5,284 bases of DNA from NCBI GenBank assembly GCA_900545125.1, contig UQXS01000161.1:1-5284 (forward strand). The letters run 5' to 3'. The notes beneath the pieces were generated by a model. The model saw nothing but the letters and a program-made list of their open reading frames with translations, searched no databases and was not told the DNA's origin. Of this stretch, positions 1-5,284 are shown piece by piece (within the stretch, counting starts at the first letter, position 1; each line of letters starts with the position of its first letter). Origin of the DNA: an uncultured Ruminococcus sp. (GTDB taxonomy: Bacteria; Bacillota; Clostridia; Oscillospirales; Ruminococcaceae). The translations under genes were made by a program, and so were the position numbers.

Positions 1-1
1 C

Positions 2-1285
2 GGCATGAATTATACGCTTCCGCCCCGTGGCGTAAGACTGAATTTTCTGAATGCCGATGATGAGGAAATGAAATCTGCAATACGCAGTGCAGATTCTGCG
101 GAGCTTTCAAAGGTTCTGATACGTATATTCGAGGGAATATCGCCTGTTCTTGCACGGGAATGGACATTTTTTGCCGGCAGGGGGAGCCATATCGACAGTG
201 ATATGATTACTGAAGATCAGCTCGGACGTCTGCTTTTTATAATCCGGCGCACACGGGATCAGCTTGTGAACGGCGAGTGCTGTTTTTCTGCGGCACTCAC
301 AAAAGACGGGCAGTTAAAGGATTTTTCGTTTATTCGTCTGTCACAGTTTGGAACACTTATGTATACAAAAGAATTGCCCTCTGCTTCGGAACTCCTCGAT
401 TATTTTTACAGTGAGCGTGACAGCATTCAGCGAACCAGACAGCGTGCCAATGATCTTTTCAAGCTTCTGGTCAATCTTACGGAGCGTGTTTCACGACGAA
501 TTGCAGCTCAGCGTGAGGAACTTGCGGAATGTGCCGGAAAGGCTCAATTCAAGCTTTGCGGAGATCTTATTTCGGCAAATATGTACAGAATTGCCAAAGG
601 TGACGATTCGTTTTCGGCAGAAAATTTTTACGAAGAGGGATGTCCTGTTGTCAGAATAAGCCTTGATCCACGGAAATCGCCATCTCAGAATGCTCAGAAA
701 TATTACTTGGAGTATAAAAAATGCATTACAGCCGAAGAAAAGCTTACCGACCGCATCGAAAAAGGTGAAGAAGAACTACAGTATCTTGAAAGCGTTTTTG
801 ATGCTCTGACACGGGCAAATTCCGAGAACGATATTATTCAGCTGCGTCTTGAACTGCGTGAACAGGGATATGTGAAGTCGTCGGGCGGAAAGACAAAGCC
901 GCCGAAGGCTCTTCCGCCTGTTGAGTACAGATCAAGCGACGGTTTTACAATACTTGTCGGAAGAAACAATTGCCAGAACGATCAGCTTTCGCTGAAATTC
1001 GCTGAAAAGAACGATCTCTGGCTTCATACTCAGAGTATAACCGGATCTCATGTTATTATTGTTTCACAGGGACGTGAAATACCGGACAAAACTATTGAGG
1101 AGGCTGCCGTGATCGCCGCCTGCAACAGCCGGGGACGTGAATCAAGCCTTGTTCCGGTTGATTACTGCCTTGCACGGTATGTAAAAAAACCCGTTGGTGC
1201 AAAGCCCGGAAAGGTTATATTCACAAACTATAAAACCGCTTTTGTCAAGCCGGATATTGAAATTGAAAAACAACTGAGGGTATAA
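2..1285 (+). CDS. rqcH: RqcH-type ribosome quality control protein (NFACT / FbpA family), 5' truncated by window edge
   Basis: The reading frame is open to the left edge, so the ATG at 5 is almost certainly an internal Met. The residues around it (G-M-N-Y-x-L-P-P) match the G-x-x-Y-x-x-P-P segment that ends the first part of the NFACT-N domain. Family members are about 570-590 residues, so roughly 150 are missing, including the region of the conserved Asp-Arg motif needed for Ala tailing. Counting from the ATG at 5: the rest of NFACT-N and the HhH region lie at 1-130, a charged coiled-coil hairpin at about 138-175 and 230-265, and the C-terminal NFACT-R (DUF814) RNA-binding domain at about 308-415, with GRNN (319-322), WLH (339-341), GSHV (347-350) and KKPVGAKPGKV (394-404). 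Family knowledge: RqcH binds obstructed 50S subunits carrying peptidyl-tRNA and recruits tRNA-Ala to add degradation tails; the older name is fibronectin-binding protein A. It is cytosolic and has no signal peptide in the visible part. It is followed after 2 nt by aag. Family call is firm; activity cannot be judged without the N-terminus. Confidence 0.95.
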   Translation, partial: GMNYTLPPRGVRLNFLNADDEEMKSAIRSADSAELSKVLIRIFEGISPVLAREWTFFAGRGSHIDSDMITEDQLGRLLFIIRRTRDQLVNGECCFSAALTKDGQLKDFSFIRLSQFGTLMYTKELPSASELLDYFYSERDSIQRTRQRANDLFKLLVNLTERVSRRIAAQREELAECAGKAQFKLCGDLISANMYRIAKGDDSFSAENFYEEGCPVVRISLDPRKSPSQNAQKYYLEYKKCITAEEKLTDRIEKGEEELQYLESVFDALTRANSENDIIQLRLELREQGYVKSSGGKTKPPKALPPVEYRSSDGFTILVGRNNCQNDQLSLKFAEKNDLWLHTQSITGSHVIIVSQGREIPDKTIEEAAVIAACNSRGRESSLVPVDYCLARYVKKPVGAKPGKVIFTNYKTAFVKPDIEIEKQLRV

Positions 1286-1287
1286 TA

Positions 1288-1806
1288 ATGAATAAGATCC
1301 TGACATATGATTTTTTCCGGAGGGATGCTCTTGATGTTGCTCCTGACCTTGTGGGAAAGATATTGGTGAGAACTCTGGAGGACGGCACGGAACTGAGGGA
1401 AAGAATATCTGAAACCGAAGCTTACCGTGGTGAGGAGGATAAGGGATGCCACGCTTCAAAGGGCAGAACAAAGCGAACGGAGCTCCTTTACGGTGAGAGC
1501 GGCATAATCTATGTTTATCTGTGCTACGGCATCCATTGGCTTATGAATGTGATAACCGGCGAAAAGGATCAGCCGCAGGGTGTGCTCTTCAGGTGCGGAG
1601 AGATCTATAACGGGCCGGGAAAGCTGACAAAATTTCTGAAGATCGACGGCAGTTTCAACGGAAAGAGCTTCTGCGGAAACGGGAAGATCCGCATTGAGGA
1701 CGACGGTTTTCGTCCGGATATAAAAACTGCTCCGAGAGTGGGGATAGATTATGCCGGAGACTATTGGAAGAACGTAGAATGGCGTTTTATCTCTGACAGG
1801 AAGTGA
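1288..1806 (+). CDS. aag: 3-methyladenine / alkylpurine DNA glycosylase, Aag (MPG) family, compact form
   Basis: A 172-residue monofunctional glycosylase that flips out and cleaves alkylated or deaminated purines (3-methyladenine, 7-methylguanine, ethenoadenine, hypoxanthine) in base excision repair. The active-site landmarks of human AAG are all present: ETEAY at 42-46 (E44 = catalytic Glu125, Y46 = Tyr127), H55 (= His136), YVYLCYG at 75-81 (Y77 = Tyr159, Y80 = the intercalating Tyr162), MN at 86-87 (N87 = Asn169), R102 (= Arg182), NGPGKL at 108-113, and the C-terminal RVGI (150-153), AG (156-157) and WRFI (165-168) block. The start has GAGGG at 1276-1280, 7 nt upstream. It is shorter than the usual 190-210 residues because about 20 residues normally lying between the Arg182 equivalent and NGPGKL are absent. 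No frameshift is apparent: the sequence is in frame and matches the family on both sides. It sits 2 nt after rqcH and 4 nt before the AraC-type gene. Family assignment is secure; substrate range is inferred. Confidence 0.95.
   Translation: MNKILTYDFFRRDALDVAPDLVGKILVRTLEDGTELRERISETEAYRGEEDKGCHASKGRTKRTELLYGESGIIYVYLCYGIHWLMNVITGEKDQPQGVLFRCGEIYNGPGKLTKFLKIDGSFNGKSFCGNGKIRIEDDGFRPDIKTAPRVGIDYAGDYWKNVEWRFISDRK
1798..1803 (+). promoter_or_regulatory. Ribosome binding site of the AraC-type gene, inside the aag 3' end
   Basis: AGGAAG lies in the last codons of aag, directly before its TGA stop, with 7 nt to the ATG at 1811. It supports that ATG as the start and places re-initiation by ribosomes finishing aag within reach. 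Confidence 0.7.
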
Positions 1807-1810
1807 CGGA

Positions 1811-2590
1811 ATGAATATTAACAGCGTTGGATTTCATTCGGTATATGACAGCGGTTACAGAGTCCGCCGGGAAACGGAAAAGGGACGTTATATTCTTATT
1901 CTGACGAAAAGCCGTGGACTGTTTGAGTTCGGCGGAACAGCGGCTGCTCTTCCTGCCGGAACAGCGGTTATTTACGGCGGAGGATACTTGCAGAGTTATG
2001 GTGCGGATGACGAACCGTTTATCTGTGACTGGATAGATTTTGACGGAGAGGACGACAAGGAATTTCTCGATTCGCTGGAACTTGAAATAAATCGTCCGAT
2101 GAGTTTTCATGACAACGATTTTATAAGCAGTCTAATACGGAACATTGCATCGGAGTTTTATTCAATGAATTCAAGGCGTGTCAAGATGCTGGATAATTTT
2201 ATGAAAACTCTTCTTATGAAACTGAGTGATACGGGAAGAGCAAGGGGAAATGTTCAGTTGTCGTTCGAACCTCACTACAGTTCTCTTATAGACCTGAGAG
2301 AGAAGATATATCGTAATCCGCAGATGAAATGGAATGTTGATTCAATGGCGGCGGATGTGAATATGTCAAGGTCGTATTTTCAGCATCTTTACAGCGAAGT
2401 TTTCGGGGTATCGTGTATGACTGATGTTATAAGCGGCAAGATTGAGAAAGCAAAAGAGATACTGAGCGAAACGAGTTGTACCGTGTCGCAGGTTGCCTCG
2501 ATGTGCGGCTATGATAATGAAGAGCATTTCATGAGGCAGTTCAAGAAAATCGTTGGAGTCACGCCTACAAAATACAGGCATAACAGATAA
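1811..2590 (+). CDS. AraC/XylS-family transcriptional regulator
   Basis: A 259-residue cytosolic DNA-binding regulator. Residues 10-80 look like the AraC-type cupin sensor domain: a beta-rich stretch with GLFEFGG (36-42), a Pro-x-Gly turn (48-50), and the W-I-D-F-D-G signature (74-79) that matches the WIHFDG end of this domain. A helical linker follows (about 100-140). Residues 157-257 form the double helix-turn-helix HTH_18 domain: first HTH about 176-197 (V-D-S-M-A-A-D-V-N-M-S-R-S-Y-F), second about 225-246 (V-S-Q-V-A-S-M-C-G-Y-D-N), then the F-K-K-I-V-G-V-T-P-T-K-Y-R ending (244-256) typical of the family. The start is backed by AGGAAG 7 nt upstream. Many relatives sense sugars and control carbohydrate genes; the secreted esterase in the same run of genes is one possible target, but this is inference. 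It is not an Ada-type alkylation sensor: the N-terminus has a single Cys (C72) and no zinc-binding Cys cluster or methyltransferase domain. Target and ligand are unknown. Confidence 0.92.
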   Translation: MNINSVGFHSVYDSGYRVRRETEKGRYILILTKSRGLFEFGGTAAALPAGTAVIYGGGYLQSYGADDEPFICDWIDFDGEDDKEFLDSLELEINRPMSFHDNDFISSLIRNIASEFYSMNSRRVKMLDNFMKTLLMKLSDTGRARGNVQLSFEPHYSSLIDLREKIYRNPQMKWNVDSMAADVNMSRSYFQHLYSEVFGVSCMTDVISGKIEKAKEILSETSCTVSQVASMCGYDNEEHFMRQFKKIVGVTPTKYRHNR

Positions 2591-2603
2591 TGCGCTGTCA
2601 GGC

Positions 2604-2610
2604 AGGAGGA
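2604..2610 (+). promoter_or_regulatory. Ribosome binding site of the two-TM protein gene
   Basis: AGGAGGA sits in the 27 nt gap after the AraC-type gene, 7 nt before the ATG at 2618. This gap is the longest non-coding stretch in the window. It holds no convincing -35/-10 pair and no hairpin with a T run. Confidence 0.75.
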
Positions 2611-2617
2611 TAAGAAT

Positions 2618-2980
2618 ATGACAGAATATCTGAAAAAGTACATGGAATCAATAAATAAGCGCCTTTCGGATTGCGGCAGCCGTGAGGAACTTGAAGAAAT
2701 ATTCAGCGAGCACAAGGATAAGATCGCTTTTATGCAGCATGAGCGCATCGTCCATTTTCTGGTAACTATGATGTTTGCCGTTATTCTTTCTATATTTATG
2801 ACGGCTGTTCTGTTTCTGGAGCATCCGGCAATGATGCTGCTCGTTGTTATTATCATCGTTCTGCTGGGATTCTACATAAAGCATTACTACTTTCTTGAAA
2901 ATACTGTTCAGGAGATGTACAGGGTATATGACAGAATTCTTGAAGAGCGCAGAAAACAGCCGGAGGAGGAAAAATCATGA
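2618..2980 (+). CDS. Small two-transmembrane-segment protein of unknown function
   Basis: I do not recognise this 120-residue protein. Residues 1-44 are charged and probably helical, rich in Glu and Lys with a Glu cluster (REELEEIF, 22-29). Two hydrophobic segments follow at about 45-67 and 71-87, joined by a very short E-H-P turn (68-70), which suggests a tight membrane hairpin. The tail 88-120 is again charged, aromatic near the membrane (KHYYF, 88-92) and ends in an Arg/Glu/Lys-rich stretch. With basic residues at both ends, both termini are predicted to be cytoplasmic. No signal peptidase site, lipobox, metal motif or enzyme motif is visible. The start is supported by AGGAGGA 7 nt upstream, and the amino-acid pattern is that of a real gene. 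Its stop overlaps the nth start in an ATGA, so the two are likely translationally coupled. It could be a membrane adaptor or simply an orphan lineage-specific protein; no function is claimed. Confidence 0.85.
   Translation: MTEYLKKYMESINKRLSDCGSREELEEIFSEHKDKIAFMQHERIVHFLVTMMFAVILSIFMTAVLFLEHPAMMLLVVIIIVLLGFYIKHYYFLENTVQEMYRVYDRILEERRKQPEEEKS
2962..2970 (+). promoter_or_regulatory. Ribosome binding site of nth, inside the upstream coding region
   Basis: GGAGGAGGA encodes part of the charged C-terminal tail of the two-TM protein (Glu codons) and also serves as a strong Shine-Dalgarno, ending its AGGAGG core (2964-2969) 7 nt before the nth ATG at 2977. The ATGA stop/start overlap at 2977-2980 suggests coupled translation. 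Confidence 0.75.
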
Positions 2981-3618
2981 CCAGAAAGGAAATAGCTGCT
3001 CTTGCCTGTAAAGAACTTGAACTGCTATACCCTGATATTGACTGTACGCTTAACTATGAAAAGCCTTATGAGCTGATGTTCGCAGCCCGTCTGGCAGCTC
3101 AGTGTACCGATGCACGTGTCAATATCATAACTAAAACGCTTTTTAAAAAATATCCTACTCTTGAAGCTTTTGCCAACGCCGATCTGCAGGAGCTTGAACA
3201 GGATGTAAAGCCATGCGGATTCTATCATACAAAGGCACTGAGTCTGAAAACAATGGCTTCTCAGCTTATTGAGAATTTCGGCGGCGAAGTTCCGTCAACA
3301 ATGGAGGAACTGCTGACTTTATCGGGAATCGGGCGCAAAACCGCAAATCTTATGCTGGGGGATGTATTTAAAAAACCGGCTATCGTTACCGATACGCACT
3401 GCATAAGGATCACCGGCAGGCTGGGGCTCACCGACAACAAAGAGCCGGCAAAAGTGGAAAAGGATCTGTTAAAGCTTATTCCGCCGGAGATCTCTTCTCA
3501 TTTCTGTCATCAGACGGTGCAGTTCGGCAGGGATATATGCCGTGCAAGAAGTCCAAAATGCATCGAATGTCCGCTTAATTATTTTTGCAGGTATCATAAA
3601 AATCAAGGAGGAGTGTAA
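2977..3618 (+). CDS. nth: Endonuclease III (DNA glycosylase / AP lyase, HhH-GPD family, [4Fe-4S])
   Basis: A 213-residue protein, close to the 211 of E. coli Nth. It removes oxidised pyrimidines such as thymine glycol and cleaves the abasic strand by beta-elimination, in base excision repair. The helix-hairpin-helix is LSGIGRKTAN (115-124), carrying the catalytic Lys at K121; the catalytic Asp is D139 in TDTH (138-141). The cluster ligands are C188-X6-C195-X2-C198-X5-C204, exactly the Nth spacing. The Lys marks a bifunctional Nth rather than MutY, which lacks it, and there is no MutY C-terminal domain. QCTDARVN at 42-49 is the conserved N-terminal helix motif (QxTDxxVN). The start is the ATG inside ATGA overlapping the previous gene's stop, with AGGAGG 7 nt upstream. 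The gene ends immediately before the start of the secreted esterase. All key residues are intact, so activity is expected. Confidence 0.97.
   Translation: MTRKEIAALACKELELLYPDIDCTLNYEKPYELMFAARLAAQCTDARVNIITKTLFKKYPTLEAFANADLQELEQDVKPCGFYHTKALSLKTMASQLIENFGGEVPSTMEELLTLSGIGRKTANLMLGDVFKKPAIVTDTHCIRITGRLGLTDNKEPAKVEKDLLKLIPPEISSHFCHQTVQFGRDICRARSPKCIECPLNYFCRYHKNQGGV
3605..3611 (+). promoter_or_regulatory. Ribosome binding site of the secreted esterase, inside nth
   Basis: AAGGAGG in the last codons of nth is a near-perfect anti-16S match and ends 7 nt before the ATG at 3619. The nth stop (3616-3618) abuts this ATG with no gap. It fixes the start of a gene whose next residues form a classical signal peptide. 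Confidence 0.8.
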
Positions 3619-3705
3619 ATGAAAAGATTACTTAAAAGAGCAGCAGCTGTTCTGACATCAATGGCAGCCGCAGCGTGCATCACATCATCAATGGCAGTAT
3701 ATGCC
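3619..3705 (+). other. Signal peptide of the SGNH esterase
   Basis: 29 codons: an n-region with four basic residues (K2, R3, K6, R7), a hydrophobic, Ala-rich h-region (8-26) and a V-Y-A signal peptidase I site before D30. C20 preceded by Ala-Ala-Ala is a poor lipobox, so a lipoprotein is less likely. Confidence 0.8.
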
Positions 3706-5284
3706 GATGTTACGCCGAATCAGGTTATAAGCCGCAACTGTCCGGCATATGATAAAAGCGGTGATTCATATTCTGCCAAGCAGGGAAACGACGAGCATTA
3801 TTTTTCGTTCTGGAATTCCGGCACACCTGATTATCTGGCATATGATCTTTCGGATGTTCCGGAGGAGCAGCGCCGTACAGTTATGGCAGTGTGGTATAAT
3901 ACGAGTTCCTATGACAGCATCGGACAGTATCAGTCACGCAATATGGAGCCGTTCAGCTATACTATAGAAGTGAATAAAGCTCCCGGCGGAGAATATCCGG
4001 CTGACGGCTGGGAAACAGTGGTATCTGTTGACGATAATACCCTGAGTTCACGTCAGCATATTGTTGAAATGTCGGGATATAACTGGATACGTATGAATGT
4101 TGAATCATCGGACGGCGGAACAGGTTCTAATGTCAGCATTAATTTCGATATTCATGACATATCTGACGGTGTAAGCGACAGTTGGCTGTTCCTCGGAGAT
4201 TCAATTACCGCAGGCGGTATGAATAACTGCTACGGAACAGGATTTGCAACATATGTAAATCAGCTTGACAGCCGCTATTTCCCCATTCAGGAGAACGGCG
4301 GCATCGGCGGTATACGTTCCATTGACGGCAAGGAGAATATCGACCGCTGGCTGTCTGTTTATCCGGGAAAATATGTAAGCATTGCCTACGGAACAAACGA
4401 TGCATGGGGAAACGACGGCTCTGGAGCTGAGGCGTACTATGAGAATACCAAATACATGATAGATGCCGTTCTCGCAGCAGGAAAGATGCCGGTGCTGCCC
4501 AAGATACCGTATTCTACAAACGCGGATGTAAATGCACATCTCGGCGATTTCAACAGTGTGGTAGACAGACTTTATGAGGAATACGGCAGCAAGCTTATTC
4601 AAGGCCCTGATTTTGAAACGTATTTTCTTGAAAATCCCGACGGTCTCAGCAGCGACGGTGTTCATCCGAGTTCCGAGGGATACGATGCCATGAGACAGCT
4701 CTGGGCAAAGGAAATGTATGAAAAGGTGTACAAGTCGGCACAGGAGGATATGTCGGCGCTTGAATATCTGAGCTATCAGAAAAATGAAGAAGGAAGTATT
4801 TCTATCACGAAATGCCGTGAGGATTATAACGGCTCAATGTACATTCCCTCACAGATAGACGGAATCCCTGTTGAATGTATTGAAGAAGATGCTTTTGAGA
4901 ACTGCACCGGGCTTACATCCGTGGAACTCGGCGAGGGAATCAAAAGAATAAATTGTTACGCCTTTAACGGATGTACAAGTCTGACTTCCGTGAAAATTCC
5001 GGATTCAATCAAAGAAATTCAGGAAAGAGCATTTTATGAATGCAGTGCTATGGAGGAATTTAATATTCCGGCGGGATTCATTGGTAATCTTGAAGAAGCT
5101 TTTATGGATATGAAAAATCTTAAAGCCATAAACGTTGAGGACGGAAATAAGCGTTATATGTCTGTAAACGGAGTACTGTACGGATGCAGAAGTTACGATC
5201 CGGTTTATTCTGAAAATAATGAGATAACACAGCTTGTGGCAGTTCCGTCGGGATATGAGACGGCTAATCTTATTATTCCGGAGG
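3619..5284 (+). CDS. Secreted SGNH/GDSL-family esterase with N-terminal beta domain and C-terminal BspA-type leucine-rich repeats, 3' truncated by window edge
   Basis: The frame is open from the ATG at 3619 to the right edge (555 codons, no stop). Residues 1-29 are a signal peptide: basic start (KRLLKR, 2-7), Ala-rich core, likely cleavage after V-Y-A (27-29). Residues about 30-183 form a beta-rich domain with many aromatics, resembling the jelly-roll that often precedes SGNH domains in exported carbohydrate esterases. The SGNH hydrolase spans about 187-365: block I GDSIT (193-197, nucleophile S195), block II N-G-G-I-G-G (226-231, oxyanion Gly), block III GTND (258-261, N260) and block V DGVHP (346-350, D346 and H349), so the catalytic set is complete. 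From about 386 onward are LRR_5 repeats with a 23-residue period. The likely role is deacetylation of extracellular glycans or another ester cleavage, with the repeats for binding or display; substrate is unknown. A dockerin, sorting signal or more repeats may follow outside the window. It starts directly after nth without a gap. Confidence 0.93.
   Translation, partial: MKRLLKRAAAVLTSMAAAACITSSMAVYADVTPNQVISRNCPAYDKSGDSYSAKQGNDEHYFSFWNSGTPDYLAYDLSDVPEEQRRTVMAVWYNTSSYDSIGQYQSRNMEPFSYTIEVNKAPGGEYPADGWETVVSVDDNTLSSRQHIVEMSGYNWIRMNVESSDGGTGSNVSINFDIHDISDGVSDSWLFLGDSITAGGMNNCYGTGFATYVNQLDSRYFPIQENGGIGGIRSIDGKENIDRWLSVYPGKYVSIAYGTNDAWGNDGSGAEAYYENTKYMIDAVLAAGKMPVLPKIPYSTNADVNAHLGDFNSVVDRLYEEYGSKLIQGPDFETYFLENPDGLSSDGVHPSSEGYDAMRQLWAKEMYEKVYKSAQEDMSALEYLSYQKNEEGSISITKCREDYNGSMYIPSQIDGIPVECIEEDAFENCTGLTSVELGEGIKRINCYAFNGCTSLTSVKIPDSIKEIQERAFYECSAMEEFNIPAGFIGNLEEAFMDMKNLKAINVEDGNKRYMSVNGVLYGCRSYDPVYSENNEITQLVAVPSGYETANLIIPE
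4891..5097 (+). repeat. Three 23-residue LRR_5 (BspA-type) units, with a fourth degenerate unit following
   Basis: In the esterase protein the Ala-Phe pair recurs at residues 425, 448, 471 and 494, an exact 23-residue (69 bp) period. Each of the first three units follows A-F-x-x-C-x-x-[LM]-x-x-[VF]-x-[LI], with Cys at 429, 452 and 475. The first two are the most alike (C-T-x-L-T-S-V in both). The unit from 5098 keeps A-F and an N-L-K-x-I core but lacks the Cys, and runs into an N-x-x-Y-x-S-x-x-G-V-L-Y segment (about 511-521), a common BspA inter-repeat element. The family is linked to surface binding; the ligand here is unknown. Confidence 0.85.

Noticed and set aside
348..659. 103-codon open frame on the plus strand inside rqcH
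   Set aside because: It is out of frame with a clearly conserved RqcH coiled-coil region and has no good ribosome binding site.
1142..1471. 109-codon minus-strand frame across the rqcH/aag junction
   Set aside because: It is antisense to conserved NFACT-R and Aag motifs, and its product has no recognisable features.
1787..2110. 107-codon minus-strand frame antisense to the AraC-type gene
   Set aside because: The sense frame carries the cupin signature and a ribosome binding site; the antisense product looks like a shadow.
1811..2590. The AraC-type regulator as an Ada/AdaA-like alkylation-response regulator, because it adjoins aag
   Set aside because: It has only one Cys in the N-terminal domain, no C-X3-C...C-X2-C zinc site and no methyltransferase motif. 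The N-terminus fits an AraC-type cupin sensor.
2591..2617. Terminator or promoter in the longest intergenic gap
   Set aside because: Only 27 nt, with no stable inverted repeat, no T run and no hexamer pair; it is accounted for by the AGGAGGA ribosome binding site.
2977..3618. MutY (adenine glycosylase) as an alternative to Nth
   Set aside because: The catalytic Lys (K121) in the HhH is present and the protein ends right after the iron-sulfur cluster, without the MutY C-terminal domain.
3619..3680. Lipoprotein signal with C20 as the lipidated Cys
   Set aside because: The preceding A-A-A lacks the usual Leu at -3, and a good V-Y-A signal peptidase I site lies at 27-29.
3749..3967. 72-codon plus-strand frame inside the esterase
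   Set aside because: It is an alternate frame of the N-terminal beta domain, has no ribosome binding site, and the main frame is continuous through it.
4201..4665. 154-codon open frame on the minus strand
   Set aside because: It lies wholly antisense to the SGNH catalytic domain, whose motifs are intact; the Cys/Ile/Arg-rich product resembles no family and is explained as a shadow of the coding strand.

Overview
The window looks like chromosomal DNA from a low-to-mid GC Gram-positive anaerobe, most likely a Ruminococcus-type member of the Oscillospiraceae/Clostridia. The reasons are strong AGGAGG-type ribosome binding sites in front of every complete gene, the standard genetic code, a clostridial-style RqcH, and a secreted SGNH hydrolase joined to BspA-type leucine-rich repeats, an architecture common in gut and rumen Firmicutes. 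The genus is an inference from protein style; no rRNA or other marker is present.

Layout: six genes, all on the + strand, packed with almost no non-coding DNA. (1) The C-terminal ~427 codons of rqcH, cut by the left window edge (2-1285). (2) A compact alkyl-purine DNA glycosylase of the Aag/MPG family (1288-1806). (3) An AraC-family transcription regulator (1811-2590). (4) A 120-residue protein with two membrane segments and no recognised family (2618-2980). (5) Endonuclease III, nth (2977-3618). (6) A secreted SGNH esterase with 23-residue leucine-rich repeats, cut by the right edge (3619-5284). Junctions in order are a 2 nt gap, a 4 nt gap, a 27 nt gap, a 4 nt ATGA overlap and a 0 nt gap. 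No gene-free stretch exceeds 27 bases, and no terminator hairpin, tRNA, rRNA, CRISPR array or insertion sequence is visible.

The spacing suggests one polycistronic unit. All five internal starts have a Shine-Dalgarno sequence ending exactly 7 nt before the ATG, which supports the chosen starts. Functionally the unit is mixed: nascent-chain rescue (RqcH), two base-excision-repair glycosylases (Aag for alkylated purines, Nth for oxidised pyrimidines), a regulator whose ligand is unknown, an orphan membrane protein, and an exported carbohydrate-esterase-like enzyme. The repair genes plausibly act together; the link of the esterase to them may be only transcriptional.

Nothing here is clearly a new system. 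The points most worth a second look are the orphan two-TM protein overlapping nth, the shortened Aag, the SGNH-LRR fusion, and the AraC regulator inserted between two repair glycosylases.
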